Assembly: GCA_028274465.1 (NCBI GenBank)
Contig: CM051458.1
Coordinates: forward strand, 37,486,744 to 37,550,743
Source of the DNA: Plantago ovata
Taxonomy: Eukaryota > Streptophyta > Magnoliopsida > Lamiales > Plantaginaceae
DNA length: 64,000 nucleotides
Reading direction: 5' to 3'
Shown here: positions 9,910-22,397 of the stretch, piece after piece
How the letters are laid out: each line of letters starts with the position of its first letter
Numbering within the stretch: position 1 is the first letter of the stretch
Position numbers and translations under genes: made by a program
Notes under the pieces: generated by a model
Databases searched by the model: none
The model's input: only the letters and a program-made list of their open reading frames with translations
What the model was told of the DNA's origin: nothing

Positions 9910-10943
9910 TTAAGAATGCTTTAAAGCTTCTTCTATGGTCTTGGGTTCAATTTCTGAAACAAAGTAAGAGAACAAAGCTTCTACTTCAATGACGTTTGCT
10001 TCTTCAGCAAGTTCTTGATTAGTAGATACTTTGGATCTAGTCACTTGGCGTTTTTCAATATCACCAATCATATCTGTAGAGGGATGATCTCTAATCCATT
10101 TATTAACAGGTTTTCTACTCTTTGGATCTGGATAAGTTTGCGTTTCAGCATGTGACTCTTCAGCATGTACTTGCTCAGTACTACTGTTATCTTGTTGTGT
10201 CTCTGCTGAAATTGGTTCATCAACAACTGCTTGTTCAGCATTGCTGGTTTGAGGTAACTCGTCAGCAGGCACAGGAAGTTGCATAGTTTCAGCAACATCC
10301 GGAGCAACCGCGTCTTTTGCTGGAAATTCTTTATCATGAACTATTTTTATCTTGTCATGACTCAGGGGAGGAGAGTCATTGTCAGAATCATCATTTAGTT
10401 CAATTGATTTGATATTTCTAGCATCAGATTCAGTTCTTTGCCCGTGTATGAGTAACTTTTTCATACATTCTGATATTTCTTCTTCAACAGGAACTCCTTG
10501 TGACTTTTCATAGAATACAACATGCACTGATTCTTCGATCTTTTGTGCCTTTTTGTTGTAAACTCTATAAGTTTTACTATGCAAGGAGTAACCAAGAAAT
10601 ATCGCTTCGTCTGCCTTTGGTTGAAATGTTCTTAAGTATTCTCTACCATTGTTAAGAACAAAGCATTTGCAACCAAATACTCTTAGATGGGTGATGTTAG
10701 GAGGTCTTCCAACAAATAACTCATAGGGAGTTTTGTTGTATTCCTTAGTTATCAAACATCTATTTTGAGTATAGCAGGCGGTATTAATCGCTTCAACCCA
10801 ATAAGCTTCACTTATTTCAGTTTCAGCAAGCATCGTTCTAGCTGCTTCCTTAAGGGTACGATTCTTCCTTTCAGCAACACCATTTTGTTGAGGTGTCCTT
10901 ACTGAGGATAACTGATGTTGTATGCCTTTTGAAGTGCAATACT
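9910..10943 (-). pseudogene. Copia integrase, C-terminal half
   Basis: On the minus strand it starts within the core at SSVRTPQQNGVAERKNRTLK, which includes the catalytic Glu region. YWVEAINTACYTQNR and NKTPYELFVGRPP follow, then HLRVFGCKCFV and a long polar linker toward RT. The HHCC finger and both catalytic Asp residues are missing. The reading runs straight into gag sequence at about 10945, marking an internal deletion that also removed protease. Confidence 0.9.
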
Positions 10944-10946
10944 CAG

Positions 10947-12573
10947 TCAGCGTGTTACTCGCATCAGCATAAGATTTGAAATTTTCATCTTTTTCATTTC
11001 TTGTATTTCAGCAAGTAACTTTAGAATTGAGGACTGATACTCTTCCAATTCTATTGCCATTTGAGAATTCTTCTCTGTAGCTTCAGCAATTAACTTCTTG
11101 AGATGCAATATTTCAGCATGCTTCTTTCCTGACTCAACGCTCAGAAAGACGTACTTTTCAGTAGTTTGCTTAGTCAGAGTTTCAACATTATGTAGTTTCT
11201 CTTGCAGTTTGCTCAGAGTTTTCTCAAATATTTCGATTTCTCGTTGAATTCTATTCAGGTCAATATCATCTTCACTTTCTGAATCAGAGTCAGAGGTAGG
11301 ACAATTTACCTGACCGGCCATGAGGCAGAATTCATAGTTTGACACATCTGGATAAGCTTCCAAGCTATTCCACAAACGTCCTTGCAAATATCTACATCAA
11401 GAGTGGCTACTTATTCTTCTTTAGTGTCTGAGCTCTCTACCTCACTGTCTTCAGAGCTTGTATCAATGCAAAGCGCATCGAGTTTTGCTTGAAGCTTTTT
11501 CTTTTCTTCAGCAATCAAAGCCCTTTTGAACTTCTTCTTCTTTTCAACAGATTTGCCTTTCAGCAAAGGACAATTTGCTTTGAGGTGTCCAGGCTTTTTG
11601 CAATAAAAGCAGAGATCATTGCAAACTGCTGGTTCTTCAGAGGAATTTGCTTGCTGAGCTTGCTTGTTCAGCGAGCTAGCTTCATTCTTGTATTTATGGT
11701 AGTTGTTACCAAGATGCTTTTTCAGCTTCTCTTTTGCTTTTCGCCTTTCAAGTTCCTTACTGATGAATTTCTTCATGTTTCTAACTACTAGAGCATTTTC
11801 ATCAGCAGGCTCTTTACCATTCTTCTTTTCAGAAGATGACGGCTTTGCGGCAAGAGCAATGTTTTGCGATTTTTCAGCAAACACATTTTCTCTTTGCTTT
11901 GTCTCGTAATTGAAAGTAGCAAGATGAGAGGACAACTCTGTTGGTGTGATATTTGGCATTCCTTGATTGTAGTAGAAATTCTGAGTATGGATCCATTATT
12001 GGTTCAGACTTCTAATAATGGTTTTCACCTTCTCAAAATCTGAATAGAAGTTTCCAACTCCTAAGGCAACCATCTCACTCACTAGAGTTGTGAATCTGAA
12101 ATCCAAGTCTTCCAGTGACTCATTGGTACCTTGTTTAAAGTTCTGGAACTTCAACTTTAGCACTTCGAGTTTGTTTTCCTTGGTTTTGTCAGATCCAACA
12201 CAAAGATCTTGAACCATTTTCCAAGCTTCCTTAGTAGTTTTGGCACCCCACAGTTTGCACTGTATAGTATCTGGAGTTGATCGAATAATGATGTTTCTTG
12301 CTTGGCCATCAAGACGGATCTTTTGGCTTCGTCGGAAGTCCATTCCTCTCTTGGTTTTGGAACGACAGTATCGACTGGTTCACCTAAGATAGTTTCCTTT
12401 CCAGCCTCTGTAGTTTTGTGAAGAAAACTTCTCTCAAGTTTAGTGATCTTGATAGGTCCATCATTTATGACAGTAACCATCTCATCACTAATGGCCTTAA
12501 GATGTAGCATCATGTTGTTTCGCCATTTTTCATAGTTTTCCAGCTTCAGCAAGGGAGCGTCTCCTAACGACAT
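10947..12573 (-). pseudogene. gag: Copia gag with zinc knuckle and coiled coil
   Basis: On the minus strand the start is MSLGDAPLLKLENYEKWR (ATG at 12571-12573), the usual copia gag opening. Two overlapping frames (12157-12573 and 11996-12343) show a frameshift near 12250. The zinc knuckle CFYCKKPGHLKANC lies near 11570-11615. After a stop near 11411 a heptad-rich segment follows (IEIFEKTLSKLQEKLHNVE onward), a probable coiled coil. The 3' end joins integrase through a deletion near 10945. Confidence 0.88.
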
Positions 12574-12669
12574 CCTGTCAGCAAAAGACTACCAAACTGA
12601 TCAAGTGAAAGTGATTTACGGAAAGAACCTAAGGGGATCTACGTTCAGTGCTGAAGGTTAAAGAACCTC

Positions 12670-12685
12670 CAGCTCTGATACCACT
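12670..12685 (-). promoter_or_regulatory. Primer-binding site of the copia element
   Basis: The minus strand reads AGTGGTATCAGAGC directly after the LTR end. TGGTATCAGAGC is the standard complement of initiator tRNA-Met used by plant copia elements. Confidence 0.92.
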
Positions 12686-12813
12686 TGTTGGTCCCTTTAA
12701 ACAACAAGAAAATACTAGAGGGGGGGGGTGAATAGTCTTTTCAAACTTTCGTCGTTTAAAAAACTTTTCTCAACAAGTGCTTATTACTTTTCAGTAATGA
12801 GTTTGCTGGTACT
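12686..12813 (-). repeat. Copia 5' LTR, 3' terminal part
   Basis: The LTR end TGTTGGTCC adjoins the primer-binding site. The LTR is interrupted at 12813 by element B and resumes at 22398 after the GTACT duplication. It includes a G run (12721-12728) that is also found as a C run in the copia LTR fragment at 39068-39464. Confidence 0.9.
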
Positions 12814-13997
12814 TGATGAACTGGAATTTGTCATATTCAATTAATCAAATAAATTTGTTTTTAGCCAAAGGCAATTCACAACTACAATGAAAACCGTAGT
12901 GTAGCAGTAAAATAACCTCGAGTGTCGATCTCTAAGGACTATAACTAGCTTTATCTAATTTAACTTAAACTATAAACTCAACAAACACGACTTAGCACAG
13001 ATTTTTCTTATCAAAGATAATGGAAGTTAGTGATAGTATGATCATTCAAAGCATCAGGTTAATAATACTGCATGAAGTACCCGATCGTTTTGCATAGAAA
13101 TCTAAGATCATGAATTGTACTATGTGTTCCGTTCAATTCAACACTACGAAGATCGAGGGCTTAGATAGATCAAAGAAATAAAGCAATAACTCAAAGTCTG
13201 ATTCACGTTACAGCCATCATGCATAATTAAGAACCCTAGCTAAGAAATCACATACTATCACCAACGATAGATTTAGCTACTCATAGATGTCATGCAATCA
13301 ACAGAAATAAAAGAAAGATTGAATGAAAACATGTTGAAAGATATAAATATAAATAGAAAAATCGTGACATACAATGTTACCGACGAAGGTTGTCAATCTC
13401 CGAGGAATCGCGAACTCACAAGCTCCATATTGATAAGAAAAATACTCTCCTATGCTAAGAACTCCCAGAACAGGCTCTGGAGAATTCCTATCTAAAACTA
13501 ATGAGAAAGGTATGAAAAAAGGTCTGAGAAAGTATGAAAAACGTAGAAACAGAAGCAACTATATATAGGAGTTCGGCACGCGTGGGGCGAGTCGCCCGAG
13601 ACACCGGGCGAACCGCCCCACATCCTGGGCGAACCGCCCGGGAGCTCCAGTCGGCGAGAAACGCGTTTTTGACGCGTTTTAGGTCTTCTTTTCCTTTTCG
13701 GACTCGGTTTTTGCCTTCTAGTGACCTTTAAGCCTTGAAACTCGACCCCTACACCTCAAATCTCATCCGGAACCTTCTATATACTCCACGAATGCCCTCA
13801 GAACATCGATTCTTCGTTCTCCTCAATATAATTGCCCGGAAAATCATGTTTTTCACCTAAAACATGAAAAATGCAAACTAAAGGGAAACGTAACACTATT
13901 CTAATAAAATGCACTATAATATAGCTAAATTAACATAGAGGATAGCTAAAATAGGTGAAAAAAGACTCGAATGAAGGTGTAAAATACACGTTCATCA
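12814..13997 (-). repeat. 3' LTR of element B
   Basis: It runs TGATGAACTGG...CGTTCATCA on the + strand. A TATATATAGG box (about 13561) lies next to GC-rich dyads at 13583-13645, including GGGCGAACCGCCC twice. In element sense the dyads are immediately upstream of the TATA box. Confidence 0.95.
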
Positions 13998-14016
13998 AAC
14001 TCCCCAAACCGAACCT
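13998..14016 (-). promoter_or_regulatory. Polypurine tract of element B
   Basis: On the minus strand GGTTCGGTTTGGGGAGTT abuts the 3' LTR, matching the family A tract. Confidence 0.85.
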
Positions 14017-15847
14017 TTGCTTGTCCTCAAGAAACTAAGCTAGACTCTAATGCAAAAAACAATGCAACACAAAAAATGGAGTCTCATGCCAAATGAAATG
14101 AACTAATCTATTGAATCTATCAAAAACTTATGAGCAAAAACCACACAAATCATAACATGACATTGGTTGAAGAATGCCTCGATTGACTCATACACATTCA
14201 CATATGCACTATGTTAAACAAGATAGTCTCTCGTAACATTCTCTACCTGGACCTACTCAGTGACGACGTAATGAAACATGTTAAAATACGAATGGTTGTC
14301 CCGTGCCTATGAAACTGAGGACTTACTGTTGTTCACCAAGTTAAGACTTTTCCTCAAAGAGGTCGAACCAATACTGGCTCTCATCAAACGAAGGAGGGTT
14401 CCCTTAAAAAGATAACACTCCCCTATTCTACCCATCTCTCAAGCAAAGCCTTAAGCTATTCACCACTTCCTGAATGGCAGGACGAGGGTGGTCTAGAACA
14501 GATGACACTCAAATAAATAAAAGACAAAAAATTACAACTCGATTACGAACATTACAAGAATTGAAAAACGAGACAAACACTTTGCTAAACTGCTTTTTGG
14601 CTTCTTTTTTTTGGACCCTTCTTTGCTTTTTTGGGGTCTTTTCTTTTTTTCTTTTTTTTCTTTTCCAGATTTTTTCTTTTTCCTGGAATTTTTTCCTTCT
14701 TTTGATTTTTTTTATAGCCAGCAGTAGCACAACGAAAAGAAATTACAATGACACACAAACGACCTCCCCAAACCTATTTGAAAGAATAGGTTGAAGCACA
14801 AACTTTACGAAAAAGGAAAACAAACTCACAACACACACTCAAATCGAAAAACAAGTCTAATGAAAGCGTAACCCCCTCCCCAAACCTATTCGAAAGAATA
14901 GGTTGCAAACAAAGGATCACACAATCTCAGACTACCTCCTTCCTAGGCATTTAGCAATCTCAAAGCAAGGTGAAGACTTGTTGCCTCTTAGGTACATAAT
15001 TACTCGGAAAACAACCATAAGATCCTAACATGCATCATCCTATTATAAAGGCCTTCGCGAACCGCAGTAGAGAAAACACCACTAAGTGATGTCGAGACTA
15101 CCAAGCTTAACTAAGTGCAAACATAAATGTGACAAGCCAAGCGAGAAAAACCTCAAACAAATTCATAGAGATGAAGCATATGATTAATGTCATAATTAGT
15201 TAATCTACCCAATAAAAATGTTCAAAACATTTGACAATAAACTCCACAAAAAACATGCAAGACTATACTAGGATGAATGTAGTGTATGCAACTAAATTAC
15301 TAGGAAAGCGGTAAACGTGCAAATGCTAATGCAAACGAAAGGTTTCACGAGTAATCATAAGCAAAACAAGTATAGAAATACCCAGCGATAACGCCCCCCC
15401 CAAACCTGAACGTCGTCGCTCGTCCCGAACGTCGAAAGTGGATTAGAAGGTGGAAGTTGTCTTGTATATGTGACCTATATTACTCAATCAAACTCGTGAG
15501 AAAACAAAACGGGCGATAAACGAGGTAAAAAGATCGATAATTTAGCATAATAGGAGAAAATCGGGTTTCCGAATGAAAATCCGAATCTCTGGGTTTACTG
15601 GATCCCCGGGGCGAACCGCCCCACGTGGGAGGCGATTCTCCTGGGGCTTCCAGTAAACCCCAGGCTCTCTGGTCATGCCAGGCAAATCGCCCCATCTGGG
15701 GGGCGGTTCGCCCGGCACCTCCAGATTCCTGGTGGTGTCGGTTCCCTCCTAAAATGCTAAATTATCATCTAGAGATCTATTTTTATCGCCAAAAACATAG
15801 GAAATATAAAATACAACACAATGATATGCTCAAAACGACAAAACACA
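14017..15847 (-). other. 3' untranslated region of element B
   Basis: It holds the conserved block near 14244 (CATTCTCTACCTGGACC on +), a pyrimidine tract on + (about 14590-14715, purine in element sense), and hairpins at 14771-14792 and 14883-14904. A run of C (about 15393-15401) precedes CAAACCTGAACGTCGTCG, and a GC-rich dyad cluster lies at 15598-15722. No coding sequence is supported. Confidence 0.75.
15598..15722. repeat. GC-rich dyad cluster, internal copy in element B
   Basis: It contains GGGGCGAACCGCCCC (15608-15622), GGAGGCGATTCTCCTGG and GGGGCGGTTCGCCCGG. The first part is enclosed by an inverted repeat, CTGGGTTTACTGGA/TCCAGTAAACCCCAG. It matches the dyads of the B LTRs. Confidence 0.85.
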
Positions 15848-17112
15848 CTAACTTTCCGTAGAGGCGGAAAGAGTAAGCTCAAGATGATCAACTTCCCTTT
15901 GATCACTAGATATCTCGAAGTACGGCTTCACTCGTTGACCATTCACCTTGAAAGTATTGCCCGTCTTCGGATCAAAGAGTTCTATAGCTCCATGTGGAGC
16001 AACTTTGATAATTTCGTATGGTCCATCCCAACGAGTACGGAGCTTTCCAGGAAATAGTCGAAGGCGAGAATTAAATACCAAAGCTTTTTGCCCAGGAATC
16101 AGTTCCTTACGTACTATACCACGATCATGATACTTCTTAGTACATTCTTTGTAGATCTTGGCATTTTCATAAGCACCTAGGCATAATTCATCAAGCTCAT
16201 CGAGTTGCAACAACCGTTCTTCGCCAGCTTTTCCCATATAAAGGTTGAGTGCTTTGATAGCCCAATACGCCTTGTGTTCCAATTCTACGGGAAGATGGCA
16301 TGCTTTCCCATACACAAGTCTGTACGGAGTGGTTCCAATCACCGTCTTGTAGCTAGTCATGTATGCCCAAAGCGCATCATTCAATTTTCCTGCCCAATCT
16401 TTCCTGCTAGGCTTCACTACTCGCTCCAGAATCTTCTTAATTTCACGGTTGCTAACTTCAACTTGTCCCGAAGTCTGTGGGTGATATGGCGTAGCAACAC
16501 TATGGTGGACACCGTATCTCTTAAGAAGACAGGCAAAGGTTCTATTGACGAAGTGCGAACCTCCATCACTGATGATTGTCCTAGGACACCCAAATCTAGA
16601 AAATATCACATCCTTCAAGAACTTCATAACAACCGCGCCGTCATTCGTTTTTGTGGCACATAATCCACCGCAACAAGAATGTATCCATAACCTCCACTTG
16701 TTGGAAATGGTCCCATGAAATCAATGCCCCACACGTCGAAAGGTTCGACCACTAGATTCCCTTGAAGGGGCATTTCGTCTTTCTTGCCAATATTACCACC
16801 TCGTTGACATGGGTCGCAATTTTTCACAAAAGTTCGAGCATCTCGGTGCACTGTTGGCCAAAAAAATCCTGCTTGCAATACTTTGCGAGCTGTTTTTAAA
16901 CCACTATAGTGTCCTCCACAATAAAGCTCATGGCAATGAATCAACACACTTTGTTGCTCTTCTTGCGGCACGCATCTCCTCAGAATTCCATCAGCTCCCT
17001 CTTTGAAAAGATGCGGATCATCCCATATGAAAGACCTACAACGCTTGGCAAGAGCTCTCTTGTCGGAGGCTGAAAAATTAGTTGGGCAAATACTCATAGC
17101 CAAATAGTTCAC
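15848..17112 (-). pseudogene. Element B integrase, frameshifted
   Basis: On the minus strand the N-terminal finger is HELYCGGHYSG with CDPCQRGG. The first catalytic Asp is in WGIDFMGPF, the second in [10 protein letters not shown], and the catalytic Glu in [14 protein letters not shown], so the DDE triad is intact. The C-terminal domain has [15 protein letters not shown] and [11 protein letters not shown]. Between VAVDYV and the next block about 20 bases are missing near 16660, which shifts the frame: the two ORFs are 16624-17112 and 15848-16627. Role: insertion of element cDNA; this copy is disabled. Confidence 0.93.
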
Positions 17113-17276
17113 AATATCAACATACTATGGCTCTTCATTAACCTTCATTAAGTGCTCATCAGGGAGATCCTCATTAATAGGTATCGAATCAACAGGGATA
17201 TTAGGTATTCTAGACAGATGATCAGCTACCAAATTCTCCCGACCAGCTCTATCCACTATGGTCAAATCAAAATCTT

Positions 17277-18878
17277 TCAGCAATAGGACCCACGGATTAA
17301 TCTAGGTTTAGAATCTTGCTTAGATATTAAATGTCTCAAAGCAGCATGATCAGTATGGACATTCACCGGATGACCAATCAAATAAGACCTAAACTTTTGT
17401 AAAGAAAAAACAACAGCTAAAAATTCCTTTTCAGTAGTTGAATAATTAATTTGTGCGAAGTCTAGATTCTTACTAACATAATAAATCACACGATACTGCT
17501 TATCAACTTTTTGGCATAACACAACACCCATAGCCAAATTCGAAGCATCACACATAATCTCAAAAGGAAGATTCCAATCTGGTGGCACAACAATGGGAGC
17601 ATAAACAAGCTTTTCCTTAAGGGTATTAAAAGCAACTAGACAGTCATTAGAAAAATGGAAAACCACATCTTTTGCAAGCAAGCTACTTAATGGTTTGGCA
17701 ATTTTCGAAAAATCCTTAATAAACCTCCTATGAAACCCTACATGACCAAGAAAAGACTGCAATTCTTTCACACAAGTAGGTGGGGGAAGTTTTTCAATGA
17801 TTTCGATCTTTGCCTTGTCTACCTCAATACCTCTTTCAGAAACTACATGTCCTAGAACAATGCCTTCCCTAACCATGTAATGACTTTTCTCCCAGCTTAA
17901 AGTTAAATTGCATTCAATGCACCTTTTCAAAACAAGATCTAATCTATGCAAGCATTGATCAAACGAATCACCGAAAAGAGAAAAATCATCCATGAAAACT
18001 TCAACAAACTTAGTTACCATATCAGAGAAAACGGAAAGCATGCACCTTTGGAAAGTGGCGGGAGCGTTACATAGCCCAAACGGCATCCTCCTATAGGCAA
18101 ACGTCTCGAATGGGAAAGTGAATGTCGTCTTCTCTTGATCCTCCGGTGCAATCGGAATCTGGTAGAAACCTGACAAACCATCAAGAAAACAATAGAATTT
18201 CCGCCCCGCAAGGCTGTTTAGCATGTCATCTATAAATGGCAAAGGGAAGTGGTCTTTCTTAGTGGCGGCATTTAATCTTCTATAGTCAATGCACATCTGC
18301 CATCCAGTGGTTTTCCTAACCGGTACTAACTCTCCCTTCTCATTCTCTTCTACTGTGACCCCTGATTTTTTAGGAACTACATGAACAGGGCTCACCCATC
18401 GACTATCCGGAATGGGGTAAATCATATCGGCATCTAGCAACTTGATTACTTCTTTCTTTACCACCTCTTGCATGGCCGGATTTATCCTACGTTGAGGCTG
18501 CCTAACGGGTTTGGCATCTTGTTCTAGAGTGATGTTGTGCACACACCGAGTAGGGCTAATTCCCTTGATATCACTAATCCCACATCCTATAGCTGCAGAA
18601 TTTTCTCTCAAAATTTCAATTAGCCTACTTTCTTCATCGTTGGAAAGATGTGAGGAGACTATCACAGGCTTTTTCTGATTCTCTCCTAAGTAGACATACT
18701 TGAGGTGTGCAGGAAGTGGCTTTAATTCTAAGCTAGGCTCTTCAGGAAATTTACTTTCTTCCTCTTCTTCATCTAAGGGTTCAAGCACTTCTTCTCCTAC
18801 GGGAATTTCTGGGGTGCTATCCATTATTTCAACTAATTCCCTTGCTTCTTCGATCATGTAACACGTCTCAGCCTGCAT
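17277..18878 (-). pseudogene. Element B reverse transcriptase and RNase H
   Basis: This is a 533-codon minus-strand frame. A linker is followed by RT motifs: WVSPVHVVPKKSGVTV, WQMCIDYRRLNAATKKDHFP, FCFLDG-type YCFLDGLSGFYQIPIAPED, RRMPFGLCNAPATFQRCM, and FMDDFSLFG, the YxDD box with Phe. Further motifs are LGHVVSERGIEVD and [15 protein letters not shown]. RNase H shows [24 protein letters not shown] and HTDHAALRHL. The frame is lost near 17290, and RNase H tail and linker codons continue in another frame to 17112. It is Athila-like and nearly full length, the best preserved enzyme in the window. Confidence 0.95.
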
Positions 18879-18880
18879 GG

Positions 18881-19710
18881 TTAGTGCCTCCTCAAGAGGT
18901 TCACGATCATAGAAATGATGAAAAATTCGGAAATCACAGAATCATAGCAATCGACAAAATTTAACTCTTCTACGACTTCCTTATCTCCTATGCTACATCC
19001 TACCAATTCAACTTTCTCACCCATTACCTCCATGGAGATTTTCTTGCCTTTGAGTTCAAGGCATGTGTTGGTAGTTGCCATGAATGGTCTCCCAAGTAGT
19101 ACCACGTGTTGCGTATATGGCTCTTGCCCTCACTTGCAGACTTCATTACCACAAAATCAGCTGGAATTATCAATTTGTCCACTTTCACAAGGATATCTTC
19201 TATTATCCCAACTGGCCACTTCACACTTTGGTCCGCCATTTGGACAACCATATCAATTGGTGTCAATTCACCGAGATCCAGGGCCTTGTATACTGAATAG
19301 GGCATTAAGTTAATGCTAGCCCCCAAGTCAAGCATAGCCTTCGTGGTTCGACCATTCCCCAAAGCGATGTTGATGATGAAACTTCCAGGATCTCTTTTCT
19401 TCATAGGTAACCGGGCAATCGAATTCACCGTCTCAACCCCATTAACTTCCTTTTCTGAAGTAACCCTTTTGTTCTTCATCTCACGAAAGAATTTCGTATA
19501 AGCCGGAATGTTTTGTATTAACTCCAAGAGAGGCACATTAACTTCAACTTTTGAGAGGCGTTGAAATAGGGGTGACTCTTGAATATCCTTCTTGGCTGGC
19601 TTGATCCGACTTGGGAATGGCACATGTGGTTTCGGGGGAACATATGGATTAGAAGATTTGTGAAGTACCACTGGCGTAGGAGTTCCCCCTTCAACCTCAT
19701 TATCAACCAT
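18881..19710 (-). pseudogene. Element B protease region
   Basis: On the minus strand SKVEVNVPLLELIQNIPAYT is followed by RDPGSFIINIALGNG-type sequence. The active site AMLDLGASINLMPYSVY has D-L-G-A, the Athila form of DTG. MADQSVKWPVGIIEDILVKV and VVLLGRPFMATTNTCLELKG-type sequence follow. A frameshift near 19105 splits it (19024-19710 and 18881-19105), and a stop at 18878-18880 separates it from RT. Confidence 0.9.
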
Positions 19711-21081
19711 ATCTTATTCAGATGGTCTTGGTTCGTCAACCTTTACTTGAGGTTCTTTGGAACTTCCACTAACTTCTTGTTCTGTGCTTGGTCCTGCATT
19801 GTTGGTCCCAAAAGATTCAATATGTTTAGGACGCACGAAGTTAGGAATTTTGGTCATCTTTCCCCCACGGAGTAGTAGATTCACCTCCTCGTACTCAGGT
19901 TCCTCAGTAGTAACAGTTGGAAGTGGCTTGGGTTTGATGAAATCAGCCTCAGGTGTCGAAACAGGGGAGTTGGGGTCGTCCATCTCCCTGGAGCTGGGAG
20001 GCGATTCGCCCCCTGCCCCGGCCGATTCGCTTGGGGCGAGCCGGATCGCCCCCAACTCTCTGCCTGTGGGGGGCGATTCGCCCCTCATGCTGGGCGGTTC
20101 GCCCCCCACCTCTAGGGGGCTTCTTCGTCTAAAATCTTCTCTCCTTCAGTTTGATGAACCTCCTCTGCCTTTTCACACCTCAACAAGCTAAATTCCTCTA
20201 TCAGTTGCTCAGTAACTTCGACTGCTTCAAAAGCCTTTTCGATGCGAAGATTGTTTTCAGCTTGCCCTGCGTGTGCTATCTCAAAAACATTCTCAATGGC
20301 CTTAATTCCTGCGTAAAACACAAGTTCATCCTTCTCACTGATATCTTCGTCTTCAGAATATCCTTTGTATAAGCCTTCAGTTTCGCTCCGATTTGAATTC
20401 CCGTTGGTGACTTGACTCGACATTAGCCTCTCAGATTGTGCAGATCCACTGGCGTACTTTTGAAAGACCTTCTCTACCTCTTCAAATGTACATTCTTCTA
20501 ATCCTCCACACATTCCATCCACTTGAAGCCTAACATCATCACGTAGACCACCAACAAAATACCAAATCAGCTCCCCGTCGTCGAAACGGTGATGGGGCAC
20601 TCACGTTTATACAACTCAAAACGTTCATAGGTGTCACAGAACCGCTCATACTCTCCTTGCTTGAAGTGTTCGATCCGACTCCGCAGGACAATCGTCTCAT
20701 GGTAAGGCATGAAACGCGCCAAGAACTCCTCTACTACTTGGCCCCAGGTTCTCAGTGATCCTGGTGCTAACTTTCCATCCAAATTCCCGGTTCATATCCC
20801 AGAGCAAAAGAAAATAATTTCCTGCATAATTGGTCCTCGGTGAACCCCTTTGCTGGAACTTTTGCTATTTCTTCCTCATAGGATCTGAAGAAACTTAACG
20901 GATTCATCCCCACTCCATCTTCGAACCTCGGTATCCTTCTAACTACAGAACATGTTACCTCGTACCCTAATAACTCTTCTTCCAAGTATATAGCTGACCC
21001 TTTCTTGACTTGCGAGAATGTAGGTTTCAAGCGAGCTTTTAAGGTCGTCATACCTGGAAATCTGGAACAGGAGCAACTCAA
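19711..21081 (-). pseudogene. gag: Element B gag
   Basis: Minus-strand pieces at 20767-21081, 20567-20782, 20112-20600 and 19714-20109 cover the capsid-like SFFRSYEEEIAKVPAKGF, ALGYEPGIWMESLAPGSLRT and FLARFMPYHETIVLRSRIEH. RFDDGELIWYFVGGLRDDV follows, then an acidic region. Part of the C-terminus (about 19985-20120) is encoded by GC-rich dyads and reads as GGE/PP repeats. I see no zinc knuckle. Frameshifts disable it. Confidence 0.85.
19985..20120. repeat. GC-rich dyad cluster inside the gag coding frame of B
   Basis: It contains GGGGGGCGATTCGCCCC, GGGCGGTTCGCCCC, GGAGGCGATTCGCCCC and related units. It is the LTR-type module, here translated in the minus-strand frame 19714-20109. Confidence 0.8.
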
Positions 21082-21224
21082 AACTGAAAATTAGTCTCGT
21101 TAGAAGTCTCGAAAATCAAGAAACTTTCTGGAAATCACCTATAAAATCGAAAAAGACTAATACTACTAAGACTAGGAATTGAATGCTGAAAATATATAAA
21201 AGCTAAATAGAAAAAAGAAGTATA

Positions 21225-21243
21225 GTCCCCGGCAGCGGCGCAA
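21225..21243 (-). promoter_or_regulatory. Primer-binding site of element B
   Basis: The minus strand reads TTGCGCCGCTGCCGGGGAC, one mismatch from the TGGCGCC... tRNA-Asp-type site. It lies 3 bases from the 5' LTR. Confidence 0.85.
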
Positions 21244-21246
21244 ATT

Positions 21247-22397
21247 TGATGAACTGGAATTTGTCAGATTCAATTAATCCAATAAATTTGTTTTTAGCCA
21301 AAGGCAATTCACAACTACAACGAAAACCGTAGTGCAGCAGTAAAATAACCTCGAGTGTCGATCTCTAAGGACTATAACTAGCGTTATCTAATTTAACTTA
21401 AACTATAAACTCAACAAATGACTTAGCATAGATTTTTCTTATCAAAGATAATGAAAGTTAGTGATAGTATGATCATTCAAAGCATAGCAGGTTAATAATC
21501 ATGCATGAAGTACCCGATCGTTTTGCATAGAAATCTAAGATCATGAATTGTCCAATGTGTTCCGTTCAATTCAACACTACGAAGATAGAGGGCTTAGATA
21601 GATCAAAGAAATAAAGCAATAACTCAAAGTCTGATTCGCGTTACAGCCATCATGCATAATTAAGAACCCTAGCTAAGAAATCACATACTATCACCAATGA
21701 TAGATTTAGCTACTCATAGATGTCATGCAATCAACAGAAATCAAAGCAAGATTGAATGAAAACATGTTGAAAGATATAAATATAAATAGAAAAATCGTGA
21801 GATACAATTTTACCGACGAAGGTTTTCAATCTCCGAAGAATCGAGAACTCACAAGCTCCAAATTGATAAAAAAAATAGTCTCCTATGCTAAGAACTTCCA
21901 GAACAGGCTCTGGAGAATTCCTATCTAAAACTAATGCGAAAGGTATGAAAAAAGGTCTGAGAAAGTATGAAAAACGTAGAAACAGAAGCAACTATATATC
22001 GGAGTTCGGCATGCGTGGGGCGAGTCGCCCCAGTCACCGGGCGAACCGCCCGGGAGCTCCAGTCGGCGAGAAACGCGTTTTAGGTCGTCTTTTCCTTTCC
22101 GGATTCGGTTTTTGCCTTCTAGTGACATTTAAGCCTTGAAACTCGACCCCTAGACCTCAAATCTCATCCGGAACCTTCTAGATACTCCACGAATGCCCTC
22201 GGAACACCGATTCTTCGTTCTCTTCAATATAATTGCCCGGAAAATCACGTTTTTCACCTAAAACCTGAAAAATGCAAACTAAAGGGAAACTTGACACTAT
22301 TCTAATAAAATGCACTATAATATAGCTAAATTAACATAGAGGATGGCTAAAATAGGTGAAAAAGACTCGAATGAAGGTGTAAAATACACGTTCATCA
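21247..22397 (-). repeat. 5' LTR of element B
   Basis: TGATGAACTGG...CGTTCATCA, next to the primer-binding site and followed by the GTACT duplication. The dyads at 22015-22055 (GGGCGAACCGCCCGGG) are fewer than in the 3' LTR, so the cluster changed copy number between the two LTRs. Confidence 0.95.

Larger units (their letters stand above)
12814..22397 (-). mobile_element. Element B: complete Athila-like Ty3/gypsy retrotransposon
   Basis: Two LTRs (12814-13997 and 21247-22397) are bounded by GTACT on both sides (12809-12813 and 22398-22402). The minus-strand order is primer-binding site, gag, protease, RT, RNase H, integrase and a long 3' region. All enzyme domains are present but broken by frameshifts. 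It is the fullest candidate here for an enzyme donor to the pol-less families. Confidence 0.95.

Noticed and set aside
12721..12728. Homopolymer G/C runs (also 29747, 39422, 39942, 54667, 62919) as regulatory sites
   Set aside because: They vary in length between copies and are prone to sequencing error; I note them only as landmarks.
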